16,709 bases of DNA from assembly GCA_964430275.1 (NCBI GenBank), contig CAYSGF010000260.1, forward strand, positions 1 through 16,709, written 5' to 3'. The notes under the pieces were generated by a model, which worked only from the letters and a program-made list of their open reading frames with translations, had not been told where the DNA came from and searched no databases. Below are positions 6,395-16,709 of this stretch, piece after piece. Origin of the DNA: DASTYK01 sp964430275. Lineage in GTDB: Bacteria > Gemmatimonadota > Gemmatimonadetes > Longimicrobiales > RSA9. The number at the start of each line of letters is the position of its first letter. Position 1 is the first letter of the stretch. The translations under genes and the position numbers were made by a program.

Positions 6395-8302
6395 TCAGTC
6401 GCCCGCGGCCAGCTCCAGCGGCACCCGCTCCACGTCCTCGAGCTCGATCGCGAGCACGGGGAAGAGCTGCTGCAGGTCCTGCCGCAGGATGTGCAGGTCG
6501 CCGGCATCGATCGAGCGCTCCCACACCGGCAGCCGCGGCAGCACACGCGCCGGGCCGGTGACGGAGCGGATGATCCGGATCTTGTCGACCGGCGTCGGCG
6601 TCGTCTCCTCGTCGGGTGCCGCCAGCTCCTCGTGCAGCTTCTCGCCCGGCCGCAGCCCCGTGTACACGATGCGATCGCTCGTGTCCATCACGCCCGAGAG
6701 CCGGAGCAGGTTCTCCGCCAGGTCCACGATGCGCACCGGGTCGCCCATGTCGAGCATCGCCACGTGGCCGCGCAGCTCCGGCAGCAGTGAGGCCTGCAGG
6801 ATGAGCTGCACCGCCTCCGGGATCGTCATGAAGTAGCGGGTCGTGCTCGCATCCGTGACCGTGAGCGGCTGGCCGGCCGCGAGCTGCCGGCGGAACAGCG
6901 GAATCACGCTGCCATTGCTGCCGAGCACGTTGCCGAAACGGACGGCACCGAAGTTCGTGCCGGGGTAGCGCGTCTGCAGCTCGAGCACGATCAGCTCCGC
7001 CATCCGCTTCGTCGCGCCCATCACGTTCGCCGGCCGCACGGCCTTGTCCGTGCTGACGAGCACGAACTTCTCCACGCCGTAGTGGCCCGCCAGCTCCGCG
7101 ACGCGCCACGTGCCGATCACGTTGTTGCGCACCGCCTCGCGCGCGTTCCGCTCCATCAGCGGCACGTGCTTGTAGGCCGCCGCATGGAAGACACGGTCCG
7201 GCGCGTAGCGCTCGAAGACACCGCGCACCGCAGCGGCATCCACGATGTCGCACACGATCGGCACGATCTCCAGCTTCGGATGCGCGTGCCGCAGCTCCAG
7301 GTCCAGGAAATAGAGATCCGTCTCCGCCTGGTCCACCAGGATCAGCGACGCCGGGCGGTTCAGTGCGACCTGGCGCGCCAGCTCCGCGCCGATCGAGCCC
7401 GCAGCGCCCGTGATCAGCACGGTCGCGTCCTCCAGCTCCGCCGTGATCGCGGGCAGCTCCAGCTCGATCGGGGCCCTGCCGAGCAGGTCCTCGATCTGCA
7501 CCTCGCGCACCTGGTTCAGCCGGACGTCGCCCTCGAGCACCTGGGCAATGCCGGGCAGCACCTTGAACGGCACACCCGCAGACTCGCACTTCGCGACGAT
7601 CCGCCGCAGGTCCGCCGGCCCCGCCGAGGGCACCGCAATGATGATCTCGTCCGCCCGCACCGCCTTCACGATCGCAACGAGGTCGCGCGTCGCACCGATC
7701 ACCTCGACACCGTGCAGCGTCGCGCCCCACATCGTCGGATCGTCGTCCACGAAGCCGACCGGCCGGTAGCCCGTCGGGAAGCGCATCATCTCGCGCACCA
7801 GCAGGTTCCCCGCCTCGCCCGCACCGATCACCAGCACCCGCTGCTTGTTGTGGCCGTTCCCGTTCTCGTACTGCCGCAGCTTCTCGTAGCCGATCCGGTA
7901 GCTCAGCCACATTCCCGCCGTGATCCAGCACATCAGCACCATCTCGGCGGCGACCACCGAGATCGGCACGACCGGACTGAGCGGGAGCACGAACCGGAAC
8001 GCGACCAGGAAGACGAGCGACCCCGCCGCCGTTGCGAGCACCAGCCGAACGACGTCGTATCCGCCGGCATAGCGCCACCGCTCACGCGTCAGCCGGAACA
8101 GCCGGAACACCGCCAGCCGGATCGCGACCAGCGGCCAGACCGTCCAGGCGAACAGCGCCAGGTACTCGGTCGGGGGACGGAAATCGAAGCGGAGCAGGTA
8201 TGCGCTGAAGTACGCCGCCGTCGCGGCCGCCGCATACAGCAGCAGCGCCAGACGCCTGCGTTTTGCAAACAAGAGCGGAATTATGCCCAAAGTCGTGCTC
8301 AT
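6395..8302 (-). CDS. Membrane-anchored nucleoside-diphosphate-sugar 4,6-dehydratase (WbpM/CapD/PglF family)
   Basis: 635 aa. The N-terminal third has four hydrophobic segments (about 19-37, 49-66, 86-108, 112-133), anchoring the enzyme in the inner membrane. A Rossmann-like region starts with VLVIGAGEAG (156-165). The catalytic SDR begins at ITGAAGSIG (297-305), with HAAAYKHVPLME (373-384) and STDKAVRPANVMGATKR (417-433). The catalytic set here is S417, M428, K432: Met replaces the usual Tyr, as is known for the large WbpM-type dehydratases. By family it converts UDP-GlcNAc to a 4-keto-6-deoxy sugar for capsule, O-antigen or glycoprotein sugars; the exact substrate cannot be read from sequence. 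The start ATG at 8302 follows CAGGCAAGG. It lies downstream of ugd on the same strand with a 136-bp gap. Confidence 0.92.
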   Translation of the reverse strand: MSTTLGIIPLLFAKRRRLALLLYAAAATAAYFSAYLLRFDFRPPTEYLALFAWTVWPLVAIRLAVFRLFRLTRERWRYAGGYDVVRLVLATAAGSLVFLVAFRFVLPLSPVVPISVVAAEMVLMCWITAGMWLSYRIGYEKLRQYENGNGHNKQRVLVIGAGEAGNLLVREMMRFPTGYRPVGFVDDDPTMWGATLHGVEVIGATRDLVAIVKAVRADEIIIAVPSAGPADLRRIVAKCESAGVPFKVLPGIAQVLEGDVRLNQVREVQIEDLLGRAPIELELPAITAELEDATVLITGAAGSIGAELARQVALNRPASLILVDQAETDLYFLDLELRHAHPKLEIVPIVCDIVDAAAVRGVFERYAPDRVFHAAAYKHVPLMERNAREAVRNNVIGTWRVAELAGHYGVEKFVLVSTDKAVRPANVMGATKRMAELIVLELQTRYPGTNFGAVRFGNVLGSNGSVIPLFRRQLAAGQPLTVTDASTTRYFMTIPEAVQLILQASLLPELRGHVAMLDMGDPVRIVDLAENLLRLSGVMDTSDRIVYTGLRPGEKLHEELAAPDEETTPTPVDKIRIIRSVTGPARVLPRLPVWERSIDAGDLHILRQDLQQLFPVLAIELEDVERVPLELAAGD

Positions 8303-8423
8303 CCTTGCCTGACCACGAGAACGGCTGAAAGCGCCATTTTCCGGGCGTCCTGCCGTCCTCTCACCACCCCGCGGCCCAGTTGGAAGCAGCCAGCCGAAAC
8401 TAGTGCTGGTCCCCCATGCGGGA

Positions 8424-8443
8424 AATAGGCCATGCTGCCTATT
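8424..8443 (-). terminator. Stem-loop across the ugd stop codon
   Basis: AATAGGC (8424-8430), a 6-base loop, then GCCTATT (8437-8443): a perfect 7-bp inverted repeat that contains the ugd TAG stop (8439-8441). No T-run follows on the minus strand (the sequence continues TCCCGCATGG), so an intrinsic terminator is doubtful. It could instead protect the 3' end of the message or weaken read-through into the dehydratase gene. Confidence 0.35.
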
Positions 8444-9773
8444 GTCCGGCGGCCGTCGGGGCGCCCGCGGCCGCTGGCCGGCCGATGCTGACGTACTCGA
8501 AGCCGAGTCGCCCCATGCGTGCCGGGTCGTACAGATTCCGTCCGTCCAGGATGAGAGGCCGCTTCATGACGCCCAGCATCCTCTCGAACGCGGGGCTGCG
8601 GTACTGCTTCCAGTCCGTCAGGATGAGCAGGGCACTCGCGTCCGGCAGTGCGTCATAGTTCGTCTCGACGTACTCGACCCGGTCACCGAAGTGGTCTCGT
8701 GCCACCTCGAGCGCGACCGGGTCGTGGACCTTCACCGTGGCCCCGCGTTCGAGGAGCCCCTCGACGACCGTGAGCGAGGGGGCCTCCCTCATGTCGTCGG
8801 TCTCCGGCTTGAACGCCAGTCCCCAGACGGCCACGGTCGTGGTTGCGAGATCCGTGCCCAGCCGTTGGTCCAGGTGTCGCAGCAGCAAGCGCTTCTGCGC
8901 GAAGTTGACCTCCTCGACGGCCGTCAGGATGGCGGCATCGACGTCGAAATCGTCCAGCGTCCGGATCAGCGCGCTCACGTCCTTCGGGAAGCAGCTCCCG
9001 CCGTAGCCGCACCCCGGGAACAGGAAGGAGGAGCCGATGCGCGGGTCGGAGCCGACGCCGCGCCGGACCTCGTCGACGTTCGCGCCGATCGCCTCGCACA
9101 GCCCCGCGATCATGTTCATGAAGGAGATGCGCGTGGCGAGCATCGCGTTCGCCGCGTACTTCGTGATCTCGGCCGACGGCACGTCCATGAAGAGGATCGG
9201 GTTGCCGGTCCGGACGAACGGCGCATACAGCTCCGCCAGGCAGGTGCGCGCATGCTCGCTGTCCGCGCCGATCACGACGCGGTCCGGCTTCATGAAGTCG
9301 TCGACCGCCGCGCCCTCCTTGAGGAACTCCGGGTTCGAGCAGACGTGCACCGGATAGCTCGAGTGCGCCTCGATCGCCGCGCGCACCTTCGCCGCCGTAC
9401 CCACCGGCACCGTGCTCTTCGTGATCACGATCTTCTCGCCGTTCATGTGCCGGCCGATCGTGTCCGCGACTGCGAGTACGTGCTGCAGGTCCGCACTGCC
9501 GTCCTCGCCCTGCGGCGTGCCGACGGCGATGAAGAGGATCTCCGACGCCCGCACCGCCTCCGCGACGTCCGTCGTGAAGCGCAGCCGGTCGTCCGCCTGG
9601 TTGCGCACGACGAGCTCCTCCAGCCCCGGCTCGTAGATCGGGATCTCCCCGCGCCGCAGCCGCTCGATCTTCGACTCCACCACGTCCGCACACACGACGT
9701 CATTACCGGCATCCGCGAGGCAGGCGCCGACGACCAGGCCTACGTAGCCCGTCCCGATTACACCGACTTGCAT
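8439..9773 (-). CDS. ugd: UDP-glucose 6-dehydrogenase
   Basis: 444 aa. Oxidises UDP-glucose to UDP-glucuronate with two NAD+, in the cytoplasm. The N-terminal Rossmann motif GVIGTGYVGLVVGACLA is at residues 4-20. TPQGEDGSADL (86-96), STVPVGT (120-126) and NPEFLKEG (147-154) are family blocks. Lys205 and Asn209 lie in SAEITKYAANAM, and the catalytic Cys261 is in GCGYGGSCFPKD (254-265). The C-terminal domain has WGLAFKPETDDMREAPSL. The start ATG at 9773 is preceded on the minus strand by AAAGAGGAGCC, a strong though closely spaced ribosome-binding site. Its product feeds the decarboxylase at 2713-3672, a link inferred from pathway knowledge. The upstream side abuts the GxxExxY cassette, which may have altered its promoter. 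Confidence 0.97.
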   Translation of the reverse strand: MQVGVIGTGYVGLVVGACLADAGNDVVCADVVESKIERLRRGEIPIYEPGLEELVVRNQADDRLRFTTDVAEAVRASEILFIAVGTPQGEDGSADLQHVLAVADTIGRHMNGEKIVITKSTVPVGTAAKVRAAIEAHSSYPVHVCSNPEFLKEGAAVDDFMKPDRVVIGADSEHARTCLAELYAPFVRTGNPILFMDVPSAEITKYAANAMLATRISFMNMIAGLCEAIGANVDEVRRGVGSDPRIGSSFLFPGCGYGGSCFPKDVSALIRTLDDFDVDAAILTAVEEVNFAQKRLLLRHLDQRLGTDLATTTVAVWGLAFKPETDDMREAPSLTVVEGLLERGATVKVHDPVALEVARDHFGDRVEYVETNYDALPDASALLILTDWKQYRSPAFERMLGVMKRPLILDGRNLYDPARMGRLGFEYVSIGRPAAAGAPTAAGQ

Positions 9774-9835
9774 GGCTCCTCTTTGCTCATTGGTCTATTG
9801 CCCTGCCCCGGCTTCGAGGCGACTTCGAGGCTGCA

Positions 9836-9870
9836 GAGAACCTGCAGCTGGGAGGCCTCCGTGGACTCAG
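9836..9870 (+). repeat. Left inverted-repeat arm of GxxExxY cassette
   Basis: The reverse complement of this arm aligns to 10279-10312 with four mismatches and one gap. It contains the perfect 10-base palindrome GGAGGCCTCC at 9851-9860. Weaker repeat similarity (6 of 9) continues to 9879, four bases before the gene's ATG. Just outside it, 9812-9831 holds two copies of CTTCGAGGC. Confidence 0.85.
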
Positions 9871-9883
9871 AGGACACAGGGCT

Positions 9884-10273
9884 ATGCTCGAACTCAACGA
9901 AATGACTCGCCGCATCCTGGGCGCGGCGTTCCGGATTCACACGAAGCTCGGACCCGGGCTGCTCGAATCCGTATATGAAACGATCCTCGCTCGTGATCTG
10001 GCACAGGACGGGTTCGTCGTCGAGCGGCAGAAGCCCGTCTCGTTCGAGTTCGAAGGAATCCGTTTCGCGGATGCGTTCCGCGTCGACCTGCTCGTGAATG
10101 AGATGGTCGTTATCGAGATCAAGTGCGTCCGTGCAATCGCACCGGCCCACAAGAAACAGCTCCTGACTTACGTCCGCCTCCTCGACTGCCCCGCCGGCCT
10201 GCTTCTGAATTTCGGCGCCGCTCACCTCAGAGATGGCCTGAAGCGGGTCATCAACACCCACGAACGCCTCTGA
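9884..10273 (+). CDS. GxxExxY protein, PD-(D/E)xK nuclease-like fold
   Basis: 129 aa, the usual size of the family named for the motif GLLESVY (G25, E28, Y31). A PD-(D/E)xK-type core can be read as E28, D68 in RVDLLVN and E78-x-K80 in VVIEIKC, with a following helix KKQLLTYVRLL. This suggests a small nuclease-like or nucleic-acid-binding protein, but no function is established for the family to my knowledge. The start at 9884 gives the standard opening (ILGAAFRIHTKLGPGLLE). No signal peptide is seen. Base composition is lower in G+C than its neighbours, and codons such as TAT and GAA appear more often. The gene fills an inverted-repeat-bounded unit between ugd and secA, a position that looks inserted rather than functional. 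Confidence 0.9.
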   Translation: MLELNEMTRRILGAAFRIHTKLGPGLLESVYETILARDLAQDGFVVERQKPVSFEFEGIRFADAFRVDLLVNEMVVIEIKCVRAIAPAHKKQLLTYVRLLDCPAGLLLNFGAAHLRDGLKRVINTHERL

Positions 10274-10278
10274 GCCCA

Positions 10279-10312
10279 CTGAGTCCTCAGAGGCCTCCCA
10301 GCGGCTGTTCTC
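10279..10312 (-). repeat. Right inverted-repeat arm of GxxExxY cassette
   Basis: Pairs with 9836-9870. Weaker similarity to the left arm continues from 10278 back to 10270, overlapping the gene's TGA stop (10271-10273). It carries two nested palindromes, CTGAG-TC-CTCAG (10279-10290) and GAGGCCTC (10290-10297). Confidence 0.85.
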
Positions 10313-10322
10313 GGAGGACTCA
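10280..10322. terminator. Stem-loop between convergent GxxExxY and secA 3' ends
   Basis: TGAGTCCTC (10280-10288) and GAGGACTCA (10314-10322) form a perfect 9-bp inverted repeat around a 25-base loop, between the stop of GxxExxY (10273) and the stop of secA (10341). It could act for both transcripts, but there is no T-run on either side, so the terminator role is uncertain. Confidence 0.35.
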
Positions 10323-10340
10323 ATTACCTCGGAGCGCCTC

Positions 10341-13703
<3,363 letters not shown>

Positions 13704-13947
13704 CGCGTCCGTATCGCGTTCCAGTCGTCAGTCCGGCGAACCCGTGTCCTACACCTGCCGCGGCGCGCCGTTCGAAATCCCGCGCCAAGCCGTGAAATCT
13801 AACAGCCGTCCCACTGTCGTCGCAGGGTCGCGGCACCAGCCAGGCTGGAAACTCCCGTCTCGCCACTCCTTGAACGGGGCCTGCCTGCCGTCTACCTTCA
13901 CCGCCGCTTCGGCCGATCCCGGCCGGCCGGTCCCCTGCTGCACTGAC
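13704..13947. other. Divergent intergenic region between secA and the polysaccharide export gene
   Basis: 244 bp with no convincing gene on either strand. It must contain both divergent promoters. One plausible plus-strand promoter is at 13870-13898. I found no clean secA promoter: on the minus strand no TTG-type -35 stands 16-18 bases from a TA...T hexamer. Small palindromes (CGGCGCGCCG near 13759, CCGGCCGG near 13920) are of the sort expected in high-GC DNA. Confidence 0.6.
13870..13898 (+). promoter_or_regulatory. Candidate promoter for the polysaccharide export gene
   Basis: TTGAAC (13870-13875), a 17-base spacer, then TACCTT (13893-13898). It matches 4 of 6 and 3 of 6 consensus positions. 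The start point would be near 13905, about 43 bases before the ATG at 13948. The layout resembles the candidate decarboxylase promoter at 2648-2676 (TTG..., 17, TACC.T). Confidence 0.4.
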
Positions 13948-16392
13948 ATGATGACTTTCGATCGCCTCTGGCGGCTCTCGCTGCTTCTCGTCCTCGTTCT
14001 CGCCGCGCCCGCCGCGGCGCTGCACGCACAGACTCCCGAGCAGGTGCGTCGGCAGATCCAGTCGTCATCGCCCGACGAGATCCGCCGCCAGATCCAGGCG
14101 TCCGGCCTCACGAACGACGAGATCCGCGCCCGGCTCGCCGCCGCCGGCTACGATCCCGGCCTGCTCGACGAATACCTGGCCGGTGCGGTCCCGACCGCGT
14201 CGCAGGGCGAGCTGACGCCCGAGATGATGGCCGCGCTCCGTGCCCTCGGCCCCGAGCCGTCCGCGATGCAGGGGATCGAGCCGTTCGCCACGCCGGTGCC
14301 GGCAGGAACAGCGGCATCACAGCAGCCGCTGCCGCCCGACTCGCTGCCGCTCTTCGGCGCCGACGTCTTCTCGCGCGGCACCAGCCAGTTCCAGCCGCTC
14401 CTCGCCGGGCCCGTCCCCCCCGGCTACCGGCTCGGCGCAGGCGACGTCCTCGTCCTCGTGATCACCGGCGACGTCGAGTTCGTCCACACGCTCGAGATCA
14501 CGCGCGAGGGCTACGTCGTCATTCCGCAGGTCGGCCAGGTGTTCGCGAACAACCTGACCATGGCGCAGCTCGAGGACGTCCTCCGCCGGCGCCTCGGCGC
14601 GGTGTATTCGGGACTGCGCACCGGCACCACCGATTTCGACGTGTCCGTCGCGCGCGTGCGCACGAACCAGGTCTACGTGATCGGCGAGGTCGCACAGCCG
14701 GGCGCGTACCAGCTCTCCGCGCTCGCGACCGCGCTCAACGCGCTCTACGCGGCCGGCGGACCGACCGAGCGCGGCAACTTCCGGCAGATCGAGATCCGCC
14801 GCGGCGGTGCCCTCGTCGCCGTGCTCGACCTCTACGACTACCTGCTGCGCGGCGAGACCGCCGGCGACGTATCGCTCCAGCAGGGCGACATCGTACGCGT
14901 CCCGATCCATGGCACCCGCGCGTCCGTGGCCGGCGCCGTTGTGCGCCCCGCGATCTACGAGCTGCTGCCGGGCGAGACGCTGCGCGACCTGATCGACGCC
15001 GCCGGCGGCTTCCGCGCGGATGCCGCGCTCGACCGCATCACGATCCGTCGCATCGTGCCGCTCGGCCAGCGCCTGGAAGGACAGCCGGCGCGCACCGTCA
15101 TCGACGTGCCGATCCGCCTCGCCGCGACGGAGGACATCGCGATCATGCCCGGCGACGAGGTGCGCGTGCACGCGCTCACCGCCGCGAGCGGCGGGTTCAT
15201 CACGCTCCAGGGCAACGTCTACTTCCCCGGCACCTACGGCTGGGAGCCCGGCATGCGGCTCTCCGACCTGATCGCCGCCGCCGGCGGGTTCCGACCGGCC
15301 ACCTACTCCGGCACCGCACACATCGAGCGGCTCAGCCTGCCCGACTCCACGCGCTTCCTGCTGCGCGTGCCGCTGCCCGACTCGGGGCAGGCGTTCGCGG
15401 ACGACCGGCCGCTCGCGCAGTACGACGTCGTCACGATCTATGGCGAGACCGAGCTGCGCGCCGACCGCACCGTGCGCATTGCCGGCTGGGTGAACGATCC
15501 CGGCGAGTACCAGTTCCGGCCGGGCATGACGCTGCGCGACCTCGTGCTCCAGGCGAGCGGCCTGCGCGACGGCGCTCTCCTCGAGTTCGTCGAGGTCGCC
15601 CGCCTGCCCGAGCAGCGCGAGCCCGGCGAGATGGCCGACGTCATGCGCGTGCCGCTCGACTCGTCCTACGTGTTCACCGCGGAATCGCCGGGCTATCCGC
15701 TCGTGCCCGCGGACGCTGGCGTCAGCGGGCCCGCAGCGACGTTCACGCTCGAGCCGTTCGACCACGTGCTCGTCCTGCGCCAGCCGGAGTTCGAGCTCCA
15801 GCGGGTCGTGCATCTCGGCGGCGAGGTGAACCTGCCGGGCAGCTACGCGCTGCGCACGCGCGAGGAGCGCATCAGTGACGTGGTCGCACGCGCGGGCGGA
15901 CTCAGCACGACGGCGTTCGCCGAGGGCGCCCGGCTCGTGCGCGCGCAGGGCGGCTTCGGCGTGGTGGACATCGAGCTCGACGAGGCGCTCCGGAGGCCCG
16001 GTAGCAGCAACGACCTCGTCCTGCTCCCCGGCGACTCGATCTTCGTGCCCGAGTACAATCCGGTCGTGCGCGTGGTCGGCGCCGTCACGAGTCCGACGAG
16101 CGTGCGCTACCGCAGCGGCGCGGACCTGGACTTCTACATCAATGCGGCGGGTGGCCTTGCCCATGACGCGGACGAGGGGCGTGTGTCCGTACGCTACGCG
16201 AACGGCTCCATTCGCAGTGTCAGGAAGTTCCTGTTCGTGTCGAGCAAGCCGGAGCCGGAGCCCGGGAGCACCGTACAGGTGCCGTTCGAGGACCCGGACG
16301 GCGGGATCGATGCGACGCAGCTCTTCACGAACATCGCGCAGATCGCGGCGGCGCTGGCCACGGTCGTCATCGTGCTGACCCGCACGAACTGA
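13948..16392 (+). CDS. Wza-like polysaccharide export protein with six SLBB repeats
   Basis: 814 aa, far longer than E. coli Wza (about 380). A signal peptide covers residues 1-28 (RLWRLSLLLVLVLAAPAAA, cleavage near LHAQ), without a lipobox Cys. Three tandem 12-14-residue helical repeats follow (30-67: PEQVRRQIQ, PDEIRRQIQ, NDEIRARL), then a low-complexity linker. A polysaccharide export domain (about 157-236) starts PPGYRLGAGDVLVL. Six SLBB-like units occur at about 242-270, 325-355, 417-448, 508-539, 620-652 and 706-737, each of the form G.V..PG.Y...... L.D....AGG. A hydrophobic C-terminal helix (796-810) ends the protein. It probably forms the periplasmic/outer-membrane export channel. ATGs at 13948 and 13951 are both possible; no clear ribosome-binding site is seen. 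The convergent Wzz-like gene ends 22 bp away. Confidence 0.9.
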   Translation: MMTFDRLWRLSLLLVLVLAAPAAALHAQTPEQVRRQIQSSSPDEIRRQIQASGLTNDEIRARLAAAGYDPGLLDEYLAGAVPTASQGELTPEMMAALRALGPEPSAMQGIEPFATPVPAGTAASQQPLPPDSLPLFGADVFSRGTSQFQPLLAGPVPPGYRLGAGDVLVLVITGDVEFVHTLEITREGYVVIPQVGQVFANNLTMAQLEDVLRRRLGAVYSGLRTGTTDFDVSVARVRTNQVYVIGEVAQPGAYQLSALATALNALYAAGGPTERGNFRQIEIRRGGALVAVLDLYDYLLRGETAGDVSLQQGDIVRVPIHGTRASVAGAVVRPAIYELLPGETLRDLIDAAGGFRADAALDRITIRRIVPLGQRLEGQPARTVIDVPIRLAATEDIAIMPGDEVRVHALTAASGGFITLQGNVYFPGTYGWEPGMRLSDLIAAAGGFRPATYSGTAHIERLSLPDSTRFLLRVPLPDSGQAFADDRPLAQYDVVTIYGETELRADRTVRIAGWVNDPGEYQFRPGMTLRDLVLQASGLRDGALLEFVEVARLPEQREPGEMADVMRVPLDSSYVFTAESPGYPLVPADAGVSGPAATFTLEPFDHVLVLRQPEFELQRVVHLGGEVNLPGSYALRTREERISDVVARAGGLSTTAFAEGARLVRAQGGFGVVDIELDEALRRPGSSNDLVLLPGDSIFVPEYNPVVRVVGAVTSPTSVRYRSGADLDFYINAAGGLAHDADEGRVSVRYANGSIRSVRKFLFVSSKPEPEPGSTVQVPFEDPDGGIDATQLFTNIAQIAAALATVVIVLTRTN

Positions 16393-16414
16393 GCGATTCA
16401 CGCACTGTCGTGCC

Positions 16415-16709
16415 TCAGGTGCGCCTCAGCAGACGGCGCACCATGCGGCTTGGGCTGAGTAGCGACAAGGCGCGATCGCGCGCGCTGACGAACTCGTCGT
16501 ACTCCTGCGGCCACTCCTCTCGTGTCCGCGCGATGTATTCCCGCACATACGCCGCAAACAGCCCGGCCAGCCCACCTAGCACCGCGCCGAGCAATGCATG
16601 CATGATCAGCCCCCGCCCCGCCCTCCGCGCGAACCGCTCCGGCGGATCCAGAACGGTTATGACCGGGATGTTGCGCACTTCGCCGATGCGCGCCTGTTCA
16701 TAGGCTTGC
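16415..16709 (-). CDS. Wzz-type chain-length determinant / co-polymerase, C-terminal fragment
   Basis: Only the last 97 codons are inside the window; the 5' part lies beyond the right edge. The visible part opens QAYEQARIGEVRNIPVITVLDPPE, the typical end of the periplasmic coiled coil and the Pro-rich motif before the second membrane helix in Wzz/PCP proteins. A hydrophobic segment follows (GLIMHALLGAVLGGLAGLFAAYV, written here in two parts: GLIMHALLGAV and LGGLAGLFAAYV), and then a basic, Arg-rich cytoplasmic tail ending RRLLRRT. No tyrosine-kinase domain follows, so it is not a full Wzc-type fusion at its C-terminus. It would set polysaccharide chain length in the inner membrane. It is convergent with the export gene rather than co-directional. 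Confidence 0.8.
   Translation of the reverse strand, partial: QAYEQARIGEVRNIPVITVLDPPERFARRAGRGLIMHALLGAVLGGLAGLFAAYVREYIARTREEWPQEYDEFVSARDRALSLLSPSRMVRRLLRRT

Larger units (their letters stand above)
9836..10312. mobile_element. Candidate inverted-repeat cassette carrying a GxxExxY gene
   Basis: A single gene of visibly lower G+C (hand-counted lines 55% and 62% against about 70% in secA) is enclosed by imperfect inverted repeats at 9836-9870 and 10279-10312. Aligned, 30 of 35 columns match, and weaker similarity continues inwards to within a few bases of the start codon and onto the stop codon. There is no transposase and no clear target-site duplication, so movement would have to be helped from elsewhere. 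It sits between ugd and secA. Being a mobile unit is inference; the repeats themselves are seen directly. Confidence 0.5.

Noticed and set aside
13750..13930. Palindromes CGGCGCGCCG and CCGGCCGG as operator sites
   Set aside because: Short self-complementary GC words are expected often at this base composition, and nothing links them to a regulator.
14317..16401. Long minus-strand open frame opposite the polysaccharide export gene
   Set aside because: Same cause: strong GC codon bias. The plus-strand product has a signal peptide and six SLBB repeats, while the antisense product is low-complexity Arg/Ala/Glu/His.
16393..16414. Hairpin CACG/CGTG as a terminator between the export and Wzz-like genes
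   Set aside because: A 4-bp stem with a 6-base loop and no T-run is too weak to call.
16676..16678. GTG as the start of a small 87-residue protein at 16415-16678
   Set aside because: The codons before it continue in frame as the Wzz-type motif YEQARIGEV, so the GTG is an internal valine codon of a gene cut by the window edge.

Overview
The window is high-GC bacterial DNA (hand-counted lines in most genes are near 70% G+C) from an envelope or exopolysaccharide locus. The SecA is long and has the sequence type with extra N-terminal and cross-linking-domain insertions that I associate with the Bacteroidetes/Chlorobi/Gemmatimonadota side of the tree. A GxxExxY protein and a Wza-like exporter with N-terminal short helical repeats also point to Gemmatimonadota. 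That placement is inference; no rRNA or taxonomic marker search was possible.

Left block (1-4798): three dTDP-L-rhamnose genes, transcribed leftwards as rfbD-rfbB-rfbA and joined by 4-base ATGA stop/start overlaps. rfbA runs off the left edge, and rfbC is not in the window. Divergent from them is a UDP-glucuronate decarboxylase (UDP-xylose synthase type). The 137-bp gap between the two units is unusual. It holds four tandem GCTTCC hexamers, a C7-A-C7 tract (G-quadruplex pattern on the minus strand), and two candidate promoters whose -10 boxes overlap. The decarboxylase meets a soluble sensor histidine kinase tail-to-tail with an 8-base overlap.

Middle block (4848-9773, all minus strand): a TPR protein with a possible leaderless start, radC, a membrane-anchored WbpM/CapD-type nucleotide-sugar 4,6-dehydratase, and UDP-glucose 6-dehydrogenase (ugd). 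Ugd would supply UDP-glucuronate to the decarboxylase. Together with the rfb genes the window encodes routes towards dTDP-rhamnose, UDP-glucuronate/UDP-xylose and a 4-keto-6-deoxy UDP-HexNAc.

Right block (9774-16709): a 477-bp cassette in which a lower-GC GxxExxY gene is enclosed by imperfect inverted repeats (30 of 35 aligned columns identical), then secA, then a divergent polysaccharide export protein of 814 aa with six SLBB-like repeats. It converges on the 3' end of a Wzz-type chain-length/co-polymerase gene cut by the right edge. The export gene and the Wzz-like gene are the secretion part of the same pathway; secA and radC are housekeeping genes embedded in it.

No rRNA, tRNA, CRISPR array or transposase was seen. 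No stretch longer than 300 bases lacks a gene. I found no clearly new multi-gene system. The best candidates for something undescribed are the repeat-rich divergent promoter at 2576-2712 and the inverted-repeat-bounded GxxExxY cassette.
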